Origin: Streptomyces anandii JCM 4720
GTDB taxonomy: Bacteria > Actinomycetota > Actinomycetes > Streptomycetales > Streptomycetaceae
DNA: 43,165 bases
Direction: 5' to 3'
Assembly (NCBI RefSeq): GCF_014650655.1
Contig: NZ_BMVJ01000022.1
Span: 73,746 to 116,910, forward strand
The position numbers and the translations under genes were made by a program. The stretch's first letter is position 1. Every line of letters starts with the position of its first letter. Below the pieces are notes generated by a model, which made no database searches, had not been told where the DNA came from, and saw only the letters and a list, made by a program, of their open reading frames with translations. This document shows positions 17,841 through 26,832 of the stretch, one piece after another.

Positions 17841-18755
17841 TCACTCCAGGTGCGCCGACCAGTCCTGCTCGGCGGCGGGCCTGCCGTGCAGGTCGGGGAC
17901 GCGTTTGAGCCAGTCGGGCCGCCCCCGCTCGGTGCGGGCCGCGCGGGCGGCCTCCTCCGCCGCCAGCTCCTCGCGGGTCGGGAAGTCGGTGGGCAGCCAC
18001 TCCCCCGAGGCCGTCACCCGCGCCGCGAGGTAGTCGACGTAGGCGCCGCGTGCCTCGTCGGGGGTGGCGAAGCCCGGCTCCTCGGTGAGCCAGGCGTCGG
18101 GTACCTCGGCGAGCACGTCCCGCAGCAGCTCCCGGGTCACCCTGGGGGCCAGCTCGGCGTCGGCGGCGCGGACGTCGGGCGCGTAGTGGCCGAGGGCGTG
18201 GTGCCGGAAGTCGTAGGCCTTCGCGGGCGCCGAGGTGTCCCAGCGGTGGTGGAAGACGAGGGCCGCGCCGTGGTCGATGAGCCACAGGTGCGGGGGCGCG
18301 GTGCCGAAGGTCGGCCAGATCATCAGGTTGGAGCTGTGGACCGTGCGGTCCACGTTCGCGGTCAGCGCGTCCAGCCAGACGATCCGGCCGGCCTCCAGCG
18401 GGTCCACCGGGAAGCTCTTCGCCGCCTCGGGGGTGAAGTCGCGCGCGCCCGGCAGATAGTCCATGCCGAGGTTGACGCCCGGGCTGGCGTTCAGCAGGTC
18501 GCGCACCTCCTGGTGCGGCTCGTGCGCGGCGAGGTCCGGGTCGAAGTGCACCAGCACCAGCTCGGGAAACCGCAGACCGAGCGCCCGCGCCAGCTCGCCG
18601 ACGACCACCTCGGCCACCAGCGCCTTGCGCCCCTGGGCGGACCCGGTGAACTTCACGACGTACGTCCCGAGGTCGTCGGCCTCGACCACTCCGGGGACGG
18701 AGCCGCCGGAGCGCAGGGGGGCGACGTAGCGCGTCGCGGTGACCTCTCTCAGCAT
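17841..18755 (-). CDS. HipA-like kinase-fold protein
   Basis: This 304-residue protein resembles the actinobacterial HipA family kinase group. An N-lobe lysine is in [15 protein letters not shown], a catalytic-loop-like [16 protein letters not shown] near residues 135-150, and a metal-binding [12 protein letters not shown] near residue 175; all key residues look intact. No HipB-like antitoxin is adjacent. Relatives are, as I recall, often followed by a DUF3037 gene; here the downstream space holds only tandem repeats, so it is an orphan. Role and phosphorylation target are unknown; HipA of E. coli phosphorylates glutamyl-tRNA synthetase, which should not be assumed here. It borders a decayed region on its upstream side. 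Confidence 0.75.
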   Translation of the reverse strand: MLREVTATRYVAPLRSGGSVPGVVEADDLGTYVVKFTGSAQGRKALVAEVVVGELARALGLRFPELVLVHFDPDLAAHEPHQEVRDLLNASPGVNLGMDYLPGARDFTPEAAKSFPVDPLEAGRIVWLDALTANVDRTVHSSNLMIWPTFGTAPPHLWLIDHGAALVFHHRWDTSAPAKAYDFRHHALGHYAPDVRAADAELAPRVTRELLRDVLAEVPDAWLTEEPGFATPDEARGAYVDYLAARVTASGEWLPTDFPTREELAAEEAARAARTERGRPDWLKRVPDLHGRPAAEQDWSAHLE

Positions 18756-18777
18756 CTTCCAAGACCCCCTGGATCAC

Positions 18778-18855
18778 TTACTTTATATTCCACGGTCTGC
18801 TCCCAGCCTCCAGCATGAGCGAGGCACAGGTGTGTCGCAGCACTCGAGTGATCAC
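18778..18855 (-). pseudogene. Tyrosine recombinase (integrase) C-terminal scrap
   Basis: Reading leftward, about 20 residues contain [13 protein letters not shown] (18802-18840), the box II region with the catalytic R-H of phage-type integrases. The match stops right after the glycine: the expected LGH and catalytic Tyr are missing, and a stop follows six unrelated residues. Upstream of the motif no integrase sequence is recognisable. It appears to be a remnant of a mobile element next to the ctaD pseudogene. Confidence 0.55.
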
Positions 18856-18984
18856 CGGCGTCGGAACCGGCGGCCGGTGGGCCCCAGTTGGCCGCGCTGT
18901 CCCGTGGACGGTCCCACTGGCCGCGCTACCGGCGGGAGTGCTGTGAATGAGCGGTTCCCCCTTGGGGCCGCATGGCCACAGCGA

Positions 18985-20138
<1,154 letters not shown>

Positions 20139-20245
20139 TGACGCTCGGGGGGGCACGGGTGACGGCGGACAGCAAGCGCCGACCCTGATGATCAGCGGTC
20201 TCGCGCCTGTGCTGATGCCGCGTCGACTCGGAGATGCGTAAGGTG

Positions 20246-20701
20246 ATGAGCGAAAAGCCCACCTCGTGGTGGAGATCGTCCGAATTCAAGGTCGCCCTTG
20301 TGACCGGAATCATCGTCGCAATAGTCAGTGCGGTCATTTCGAAAGTCACGGCCCCTGACGACCCGCCGGAACTCGTCACGTACAAGGTGCGGTACCGGAA
20401 CAACACCGGCCGGCAACAGGACAACGTCCTGATATCTGCCGAGATCCCACAGGGCTCTGAGTACGTGATGGGAAGCACGTACATCGCCAACTCAGCGACG
20501 GATTCGCAGTGGAAACTCACCAACGACGGCATTACGGCCCGTGGGCTGAACATCGGCTCCTACGCACCCGGAGGTGCGGCATATCTCAAATTCAGGGTCC
20601 GGCCCAAGGGCAAGACGACGTTCACGTGTTCGTCGAACGGCGAAGCCGGCAGCGTCAGCGTGTCCGCCGGCAGTGAGATCAGGATCTGGACCACGTGTTA
20701 G
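20246..20701 (+). CDS. Small membrane-anchored protein with DUF11-like beta domain
   Basis: This 151-residue protein has a short cytoplasmic N-terminus, one transmembrane helix (VALVTGIIVAIVSAVI, about residues 15-30) and an extracytoplasmic domain. The VTYKVRYRNNTGRQQDNVLISAEIP segment resembles the DUF11/conserved-repeat fold common in surface proteins. Two Cys near the C-terminus (FTCSS and the last residue) could pair. An in-frame ATG at 20234 abuts its GGAG too closely; 20246 is preferred, weakly. Base composition is visibly less GC-rich than its neighbours (runs such as GAATTCAAGGTC), and it follows the ctaD ruin, so recent acquisition is plausible. Function unknown. Confidence 0.65.
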   Translation: MSEKPTSWWRSSEFKVALVTGIIVAIVSAVISKVTAPDDPPELVTYKVRYRNNTGRQQDNVLISAEIPQGSEYVMGSTYIANSATDSQWKLTNDGITARGLNIGSYAPGGAAYLKFRVRPKGKTTFTCSSNGEAGSVSVSAGSEIRIWTTC

Positions 20702-20788
20702 CCGGGTCTGAGGGTGTGGACCGCTACGGGCCGGCGGACCGCAGGCGCACCAGACCCCGGCCGGCCGTCCCCGACGTGGATCACCTCC

Positions 20789-22324
20789 TCACGCTGCGCC
20801 ACGAGGCGAAGCGCTGACCAGCGGGTTGGGCACGGGGTGGTAGCGGGCGGCGGCGCCGTCCGCCGCCGTCCAGCGCAGCAGCAGGTTGGTCTTGCCGGGG
20901 AGGGCCGGGGAGGCGAGCAGGCCGGCGATCTCGGGGAGGTCGTGCCGGGTGAGCTCCTCGCGGAGGGCGGGCCAGGGGTCGTAGGACGGATGGCGTTCGG
21001 TCAGGGCCGCGGCGATCTCGGTGAGGTGGTTGACGACCAGGCAGTAGACCAGGCGTTCCCAGCCGGACGGCCGGGAGACCTCCGGGAGCAGCTTGACGCC
21101 CTCGGCGTCGCGGAAGACGGCCTGGACCGGCAGGCCGGCGGCGTCGACGGCGATCAGTGAGTTCTGCAGATGCGCCTCGAGGACGACGCCGTGCCGGGCG
21201 AAGGCGTTCAGGGGCGGGGGCACGACCTGGCGCAGATAGGCCCGCCACCAGTGATCGGGGTCCAGCGGGCCGTCGAGGGGGTTGCCGTCGAAGCCCTCGG
21301 CGAGGGCGGCGGCCAGCAGCGGGGTCGCGCCGGGCAGCAGGTGTCCGCGCAGGCCGTCGCGGACGACGACGGCCAGTTCCTCGAAGGCGAAGCGGGCCGT
21401 GCGGTACCCGCGGTCGCTCAGCCAGGCCGCGGGCTCGTCCTGGGCGGCGAAGGCCCGGGCGACGGCGGTGTCGGTGCGGCGCAGCCGGCGCAGGTCGTGC
21501 CGCCACAGCCGCCGTACGTCGTTGGTGATGCGCACGTCCAGGCTGAACTTCAGGAACAGGTCGGCCCCGGGCGCGTGGACGGTGCGGATGGCGGCCGTGG
21601 GGCGGACCTCGGACGCGGTCGTGCCGAGCCGCAGCAGCCGGCCGTCGGCGAAGGCGCCGGCGAGGTCGCGGCCCACCAGGTCGAGTTGCCAGGGGTGCGC
21701 GGGCAGCAGCCGGTAGCCGGGCGGGGCCTGGCCGAGAGCGTCCAGGGCCGAGGTGTCGCCCTCCTCCTCGGCCTGGTCCTCGCGCACCGCGAGCAGTGCC
21801 AGCGGGAAGCGGGCGTACGCCTCCGGCGCGTACGGCAGCCAGGAGGCGACCGGGCCGCCGCCGCGCGCCTTGGGCGCGGGGTGGTGGGGGTGGCCGGTGA
21901 CCAGGGACTGCTCGGAGCGCGTGTACGGGTCCTGGGGCGCCGTCGCCCGTGCGCGGGCCTCCAGCAGCGCGGCCACGGTGTCCCGGCTGTCGATCATCTC
22001 CGCGGGCAGTTCGTGGTTGGACAGCCCGGTGTGCCGGCGCAGTTCCTCGGCGACCAGTTTGACCAGCTCGGTGTGGCCGAGGGGCTGCCAGCCGTCCGCC
22101 GTGCGCACCTCGGGCCCGGCGGGCCGCCGCCCGGGCCGCACCCGCAGCAGCCGGCCGCTGCCCGGCAGCCGGTACACCCGCCGGTCCCGCGGGTCCGCGC
22201 AGGGCTGCGCCACCTCGCGGAGCAGGCAGTTCAGCAGGGGCGCCGCCGCGTACGCGTCGGCGCGGGCCGCGACGTCGCCGCTGGGGGGCATGAGCTCCAC
22301 GCGTTCGCGTTCCATTCGTTGCAT
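20789..22324 (-). CDS. IucA/IucC-family (NIS) siderophore synthetase A
   Basis: This 511-residue protein belongs to the NRPS-independent siderophore synthetase family, which adenylates a carboxylate and joins it to an amine or alcohol. Family motifs are TGHPHHPAPKARGG (ATP-binding loop), LLPAHPWQL, ASEVRPTAAIRTV, and LEAHLQNSLI followed by VFRDAEGVKLL near residue 390-410, and FerC-like tail KTNLLLRW. The start is ambiguous among 22324, 22315 and 22291; the last has a GGAG but short spacing. It is divergent from a second synthetase at 22409. No decarboxylase, monooxygenase, acyltransferase or transporter gene is nearby. The product is unknown. Confidence 0.88.
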   Translation of the reverse strand: MQRMERERVELMPPSGDVAARADAYAAAPLLNCLLREVAQPCADPRDRRVYRLPGSGRLLRVRPGRRPAGPEVRTADGWQPLGHTELVKLVAEELRRHTGLSNHELPAEMIDSRDTVAALLEARARATAPQDPYTRSEQSLVTGHPHHPAPKARGGGPVASWLPYAPEAYARFPLALLAVREDQAEEEGDTSALDALGQAPPGYRLLPAHPWQLDLVGRDLAGAFADGRLLRLGTTASEVRPTAAIRTVHAPGADLFLKFSLDVRITNDVRRLWRHDLRRLRRTDTAVARAFAAQDEPAAWLSDRGYRTARFAFEELAVVVRDGLRGHLLPGATPLLAAALAEGFDGNPLDGPLDPDHWWRAYLRQVVPPPLNAFARHGVVLEAHLQNSLIAVDAAGLPVQAVFRDAEGVKLLPEVSRPSGWERLVYCLVVNHLTEIAAALTERHPSYDPWPALREELTRHDLPEIAGLLASPALPGKTNLLLRWTAADGAAARYHPVPNPLVSASPRGAA

Positions 22325-22408
22325 ACGTCCACACGGTGCGAAGGTGATCAGTATGTCTGCCCGGCGCCCACTACCGTGAAGCCCGACCGTTACCGGAGGA
22401 GCCCGACC

Positions 22409-23941
22409 GTGCACCGTCCCCCCACCGCCGAGGCCGAGGTCGCCGAGGAGCTGGCCGCCGTGCGCCCCGGCCTCGTGCCACGGTACGCGCAGGAGCTGCG
22501 CGGTGCGCGGGCCGCCGTGCTCTCCCGGTTGTGGCGGGCCCTCGCCCACGAGCCGCTGCCGTGGATCAGCGGCCGGGAGCGGTGCCGGGACACCCTGGTC
22601 CTGCGGCTCGGCGACGGCCGCCGGCTCAGCGGGCCGCCGGCGGATCCGTACGCCACGGCGGCGTACGTGACGGTCGTACACCTGGACGGAACGCCCTACG
22701 ACGATCCGGCGGCCCTGACGACGGCCCTCGCCGTACCGCACGGCGACGCCTTCGCGGCTGAACTCGCCCACAGTGTCGCCTCCTTGGCGCTGTCGCGCGC
22801 CGATCGGCCGGCCCCCTCCGAGGCTCACCCGAACGAGTGGCCCGCCGAGGACTGGCAGTGGGAGCAGCGGGTGATCGACGGCCACCCCTTCCATCCGAAC
22901 TGCCGTGCGCGGCCCGGTTTCTCGGTGGCCGAGCAGCTGGCGTACGGGCCGGAGCACCGGCCTGCGGTGGAGCTGGGTCTGCTGCCGGTCGCGCGGGAGG
23001 AGTGCCTGGTTTCCGGGGTCTGGCCCGACGAACTGTGCGACGGGCGGCGGCTGCTCGTGCCGGTGCATCCCTGGCAGGCGGCCCACGTGCTCAAGCGGTC
23101 CCGCGAGGAGCGCGCGCTCACCGCGCACCCGCTGATGTCGCTGCGCACCCTGGCGCTGCCCGGCGGGCCGCACGTCAAGACCGCGCTCACCGCCCGGCTG
23201 ACTTCCTCGGTGCGGGACATCTCGGTCGGCTCGGTGGCGGCTTCGGCGACCCTGTCGGAGTTCGGGCAGGATCTGGCCGGACGTACGGACGGCCTGCTCC
23301 GTATCACCCGCACAACGGCCGCGATCGCGGCCGGCTCCCCGGACCTCGCGGCGCTGTGGCGCGAGTCGCCGCGCGCCTGCGCGGGCCCCGGCGAACACGT
23401 GCTGCCGGTGGCCGCCCTCGCCAGCACCGAGCTGCCCGGCTCCCCCGCCTGGCTGGCCGAGTTCACCCGGCTCGCGCTCACGGCCGGGCTGCGCCTGCTC
23501 GGACTGGGCGTGGCTTTGGAAGCGCACGGCCAGAACCTGCTGGTGGTCCTCTCCGCATCGGGTGAACCGCTGCGCCTGGTCTACCGCGACCTCGCCGACA
23601 TCCGCGTCAGCCCCGCCCGGCTGGCCCGGCGCGGCATCCCCGTGCCCGACCTGCCCGCCAGGAACCTCACCGACGATCCGGTGGCCCTGCGCCGCAAGCT
23701 GTTCGGCTCCCTGGTGGCGGGCGCGCTGGCCGGCACGGCGGGATCGGGGGCGGCACTTGGCGCTGCCCTGGAGTCGGCCGTACGGGACCTGCCGCGCTCC
23801 CCCGACCTACTGGCGCTGCGTCAGGACGCCGTGCCGACGAAGGCGTTGACGCTGATGAGACTGTCGCCCGGGACTCCCGGCGACCTGTGGACCGAGCTCC
23901 CCAACCCGCTCGTTTTGGAGCCGCGCGCGTCCGGTCAATAA
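22409..23941 (+). CDS. IucA/IucC-family (NIS) siderophore synthetase B
   Basis: This 510-residue NIS synthetase differs clearly from its divergent neighbour. It has GHPFHPNCRARPGFS, where the usual Lys of HPxxKxRxG is Arg, then LVPVHPWQAAHV, TSSVRDISVGS, LEAHGQNLLVVL and LVYRDLADIRVS, and the C-terminal KALTLMRL. The GTG at 22409 is fixed by a strong GGAGGAG 7 bp upstream; the open frame before it is antisense to the partner. Two synthetases of different subgroup could assemble the two ends of one carboxylate-type siderophore (inference). No iron-box-like repeat is visible in the 84-bp gap between them. It is followed 9 bp later by a vWA gene. Confidence 0.88.
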   Translation: MHRPPTAEAEVAEELAAVRPGLVPRYAQELRGARAAVLSRLWRALAHEPLPWISGRERCRDTLVLRLGDGRRLSGPPADPYATAAYVTVVHLDGTPYDDPAALTTALAVPHGDAFAAELAHSVASLALSRADRPAPSEAHPNEWPAEDWQWEQRVIDGHPFHPNCRARPGFSVAEQLAYGPEHRPAVELGLLPVAREECLVSGVWPDELCDGRRLLVPVHPWQAAHVLKRSREERALTAHPLMSLRTLALPGGPHVKTALTARLTSSVRDISVGSVAASATLSEFGQDLAGRTDGLLRITRTTAAIAAGSPDLAALWRESPRACAGPGEHVLPVAALASTELPGSPAWLAEFTRLALTAGLRLLGLGVALEAHGQNLLVVLSASGEPLRLVYRDLADIRVSPARLARRGIPVPDLPARNLTDDPVALRRKLFGSLVAGALAGTAGSGAALGAALESAVRDLPRSPDLLALRQDAVPTKALTLMRLSPGTPGDLWTELPNPLVLEPRASGQ

Positions 23942-23950
23942 GATCCGCCG

Positions 23951-25216
23951 ATGATCACAAGACAACGGCTGGCGGCGGGAGTCTGTGCTCTGCTCGCCGC
24001 CCTGACGGCCGGGTTCGCCCTGCCCGCCGGCGCCGCCGCCGCCGAGAGCGACGGCCAGGCCGCCCCCAAGGTCGAACTCGTCCTGGATGTCAGCGGTTCC
24101 ATGCGGACTCGGGACATCGACGGCGGGACGCGGATGGCCGCGGCCAAGCAGGCGTTCAACGAGGTCCTCGACGCCACGCCCGAGGAGGTCCAGCTCGGTA
24201 TCCGCACCCTCGGCGCCAACTACCACGGCAACGACCGCAAGACGGGCTGCAAGGACACCGCCCAGCTCTACCCGGTCGGGCCGCTGAACCGCACCGACGC
24301 CAAGACCGCCGTGGCGACGCTGAGTCCGACCGGCTGGACCCCCATCGGGCCCGCGCTGCTGAAGGCGGCGGACGACCTCCAGGGGGGCAACGGCACCCGC
24401 CGTATCGTCCTGATCAGCGACGGCGAGGACACCTGCCAGCCGCTGGACCCCTGCGAGGTGGCCCGCGAGATAGCCGCCAAGGGCGTCGGCCTGACCATCG
24501 ACACCCTCGGCCTGGTGCCGGACGCCAAGACCCGCGACCAGCTCAGCTGCATCGCGGACGCGACCGGCGGCACCTACACCTCCGTACAGCACAAGGAGCA
24601 ACTCAGCGACCGTGTCGGCCAGTTGGTCGACAGGGCCGCCGACCCGGTGGTGACGCCGGTGGCCACCGAGGGCGCCGCCGACTGCGCCAAGGCGCCCGCG
24701 CTCAAGTCCGGCCTCTACACCGACCGCGAGGAGTTCGGTCAGCAGCGCTGGTACCGCGTGGACGTCAATCCCGGGCAGGAACTGCGCGCTTCGGTGAGCG
24801 TGGCCGACGACCGCACCGTGAGCCCCGACTACGGGGTGCTGCTGCGCGCGGTGACCGTGCACGGCCGGGAGATCGTGCGCGGCGAGGCGGCGGGCAACGG
24901 CCGCACCGACGTGATGTCCACGGGCCTGCGCTACCCGAGGCCCGAGAGCGACGACAACAACGCCCCGGCCGAGACCGTGTGCCTGCAGGTCACCAACTCC
25001 TTCTCGGCCGCGCCGGGCGTGAAGACCACGCCGGGCCTGCCGCTGGAGCTGACCGTGGACGTGGTGGACGGACCGGACAAGGCCGCCGACGTGGCCGCCT
25101 TCGGCCTGGGCCGGGGCTGGTGGCTGCTCGGCGTGCTCGTGCTCGTCGGCTTCCTGGCCGGACTGGTGTGGGGCTGGGTGTCGCGCTGGCGGATCGCGGT
25201 CTGGAGGACCAACTGA
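23951..25216 (+). CDS. Secreted, membrane-anchored vWA-domain protein
   Basis: This 421-residue protein has an N-terminal signal peptide (LAAGVCALLAALTAGFALPAGAAAA), a von Willebrand A domain with intact MIDAS residues (LDVSGSM; T in SPTGWTPIG; ISDGED), a beta-rich region of about 180 residues containing several Cys, and a C-terminal transmembrane helix (WWLLGVLVLVGFLAGLVWGW) with a basic tail. MIDAS domains bind Mg2+ and mediate protein contacts, so this is likely an outward-facing adhesion or scaffold protein. Its stop overlaps the next gene's start (TGATG at 25214-25218), so they are coupled. It starts 9 bp after NIS synthetase B and may be in that transcript. Confidence 0.82.
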   Translation: MITRQRLAAGVCALLAALTAGFALPAGAAAAESDGQAAPKVELVLDVSGSMRTRDIDGGTRMAAAKQAFNEVLDATPEEVQLGIRTLGANYHGNDRKTGCKDTAQLYPVGPLNRTDAKTAVATLSPTGWTPIGPALLKAADDLQGGNGTRRIVLISDGEDTCQPLDPCEVAREIAAKGVGLTIDTLGLVPDAKTRDQLSCIADATGGTYTSVQHKEQLSDRVGQLVDRAADPVVTPVATEGAADCAKAPALKSGLYTDREEFGQQRWYRVDVNPGQELRASVSVADDRTVSPDYGVLLRAVTVHGREIVRGEAAGNGRTDVMSTGLRYPRPESDDNNAPAETVCLQVTNSFSAAPGVKTTPGLPLELTVDVVDGPDKAADVAAFGLGRGWWLLGVLVLVGFLAGLVWGWVSRWRIAVWRTN

Positions 25217-26055
25217 TGCGGATCACAAAGGCACTCGGCGCACTGACCGCCGCGCTCCTCACCCTCGGGGCGGTGGCCGCCGGTCCCGCGGCGGCGGACT
25301 CGACCCCCTCCCCGAGCCCCACGGGCGACACCAAGGCGCCGACGCAGGCCGGCACGTCGTTCCGTACGGCGACGGAGATCGAGCAGGGGCAGCGGGCCAC
25401 CGCGAGCGCCGCCGCGGGCGACTACCTGTACTGGTCGTTCCCCGCGGACGCCGGTGCGCGCCCGACCGTCACGGCGACGGTGAAGCTGCCGGGCACGCAC
25501 GCGTCGCAGACCTGGCAGATCGACGTCTACGACGGCCTGCGGCGCCGCCAGTCCTGCCAGTACGGCGCCCAGACGCGCACCGCCGCGCAGGGCACCGGCT
25601 CGGTGGAGCTCGCGTGCGTGCTGCGCACGGTCCGCGCCTGGTCGGAGGCGTGGTCCAACGACCCGCTGCCGGGCACGTACTACATCCGGCTGACAGCGGT
25701 CGGCCTCCAGTCCTCCGACCTCGGTCTGCCGGTGAGCGCCGAGGTGCGCGTCGACTCCAAGGACATCGGCGGCTCGGCTGCGGTGGACGGCTCGCTGGCG
25801 CAGCCGCTGGTGCCGGGCATCGCGGTCACTTCGCGGCAGAACGGGAGTGAGTCCGGCTCCGATTCCGGCTCCGGCTCCAAGAAGGCGGCTGTGCTCTCCA
25901 GCATCGAGCCGGACGGCGGCTGGTCGTCCGGCTGGTGGTCCGACCGGTGGGTGTGGACGGGGATCGGCGCCGTGCTGGCCGCCCTCGCGGGCGTCGGCGG
26001 CTACGCGCTGACCCGGGGCCCGGGCCGGCCGACGCGGGTGCCACCAGACGCCTGA
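25216..26055 (+). CDS. Exported single-pass membrane partner of the vWA protein
   Basis: This 279-residue protein has a signal peptide (LGALTAALLTLGAVAAGPAAA), a Ser/Pro/Thr-rich spacer, a beta domain of about 160 residues (SFRTATEIEQGQRATASAA through VSAEVRVDSKDIGGS), a serine/glycine linker and a C-terminal transmembrane helix (WVWTGIGAVLAALAGVGGYAL). The beta domain resembles a carbohydrate-binding or pre-peptidase-type module, but I cannot name the family. It is translationally coupled to the upstream vWA gene, and the two share architecture (signal, outer domain, C-terminal anchor), so they probably form a complex on the outer membrane face. A strong terminator follows. Confidence 0.75.
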   Translation: MRITKALGALTAALLTLGAVAAGPAAADSTPSPSPTGDTKAPTQAGTSFRTATEIEQGQRATASAAAGDYLYWSFPADAGARPTVTATVKLPGTHASQTWQIDVYDGLRRRQSCQYGAQTRTAAQGTGSVELACVLRTVRAWSEAWSNDPLPGTYYIRLTAVGLQSSDLGLPVSAEVRVDSKDIGGSAAVDGSLAQPLVPGIAVTSRQNGSESGSDSGSGSKKAAVLSSIEPDGGWSSGWWSDRWVWTGIGAVLAALAGVGGYALTRGPGRPTRVPPDA

Positions 26056-26081
26056 TGGCCCGTCATGCCGATGAGACGGCA

Positions 26082-26104
26082 GGCCCGTTCCTCTGGAACG
26101 GGCC
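26082..26104. terminator. Bidirectional terminator
   Basis: Perfect 10-bp arms GGCCCGTTCC (26082-26091) and GGAACGGGCC (26095-26104) surround a 3-nt loop and are followed by TTTCGTC. It separates the vWA pair from the convergent HxlR gene, whose stop is 6 bp beyond. Confidence 0.85.
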
Positions 26105-26109
26105 TTTCG

Positions 26110-26763
26110 TCATTCCTCCCGCAGGGCGCGCAGTGCCTTGCCCGGAGTGCCCTCGCCGGACACCTCGATCCGCCCCGCGCGCACCGCGTCCGCCAGACTC
26201 AGCTCGCCCCGGGCGAGAGCCGTGCAGGTCGGCGAGTCCAGCGCCAGGCGGGCGTCCGGCTCACCCGGCGCCGGCCCGTCCCCGTAGACGGGGCCGCCCT
26301 GCGCACCCAAGTGCAGGTGGAAGTCCCCCTCTTCCAGGCGGACTTCGACGACACCCTCGCCCTCCAGCGCGCGTAGCAGCGGCAGTGCGAACCAGTGCGC
26401 GCGCACCGCGTCGGTGGGGCGCGGCTCGCCGAGTTCGGCCTGCCCCCACTCCCCCAGCGCCTGCAGCACGGGCAGCAACGCGGCGCCGCGGGCGGTGAGT
26501 TCGTAGACGAAGGCGGCGCCGGGCGGCGGCAACCTGCGCCGGGTGGTGAGTCCGTCGCGCTCCATGTCCTTCAGCCGCGAGGCGAGCACGTCGGTGCTCA
26601 CTCCGGGCAGGTCCGCGTGCAGGTCCGTGTAGCGACGCGGGCCGGCCAGCAACTCCCGGACGATCAGCAGGGTCCAGCGGTCGCCGACGGCGTCGAGCGC
26701 GCGGGCGGCGGAGCAGTACTGGTCGTAGCTTCGGCGAGGTGACATGCGACGCAGTCTAGACAT
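26110..26763 (-). CDS. HxlR-family regulator with C-terminal extra domain
   Basis: This 217-residue protein has an N-terminal winged HTH of the HxlR type: DQYCSAARALDAVGDRWTLLIVREL with its Cys, GPRRYTDLHADLPGVSTDVLASRLKDMERDGL. About 100 C-terminal residues form an SCP2-like sterol carrier/alkyl-sulfatase C domain, the longer HxlR architecture common in actinomycetes. ATG at 26763 is preferred over 26745 because it has a GGAAAG site. It is divergent from the AlaA-like aminotransferase and shares with it a 69-bp gap carrying a CTTGGT-AAA-ACCAAG repeat, its likely operator. The N-terminal Cys suggests a redox or aldehyde signal, as in some relatives (inference). Confidence 0.85.
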   Translation of the reverse strand: MSRLRRMSPRRSYDQYCSAARALDAVGDRWTLLIVRELLAGPRRYTDLHADLPGVSTDVLASRLKDMERDGLTTRRRLPPPGAAFVYELTARGAALLPVLQALGEWGQAELGEPRPTDAVRAHWFALPLLRALEGEGVVEVRLEEGDFHLHLGAQGGPVYGDGPAPGEPDARLALDSPTCTALARGELSLADAVRAGRIEVSGEGTPGKALRALREE

Positions 26764-26776
26764 GTTGTTGGACTTT

Positions 26777-26802
26777 CCAAGCTCGAACTTGGTAAAACCA
26801 AG
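26777..26802. promoter_or_regulatory. Triple CCAAG/CTTGG operator in divergent promoter
   Basis: Half-sites CCAAG (26777-26781), CTTGG (26788-26792) and CCAAG (26798-26802) lie 10-11 bp apart. The last two form a perfect CTTGGT-AAA-ACCAAG inverted repeat. The position between the HxlR gene and the aminotransferase suits regulator binding. Binding by the HxlR protein is inferred. Confidence 0.6.
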
Positions 26803-26832
26803 CAACACCTGATGGCGGAGGGGAAGCGACGC

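Noticed and set aside
22325..22408. Iron-box (DmdR/IdeR) operator between the NIS genes
   Set aside because: No stretch resembles TTAGGTTAGGCTAACCTAA well enough; the GGTGATCAGTAT region is too weak.
20789..23527. A 912-residue leftward frame extending NIS synthetase A
   Set aside because: The extension is antisense to NIS synthetase B, and family homology begins near 22324.
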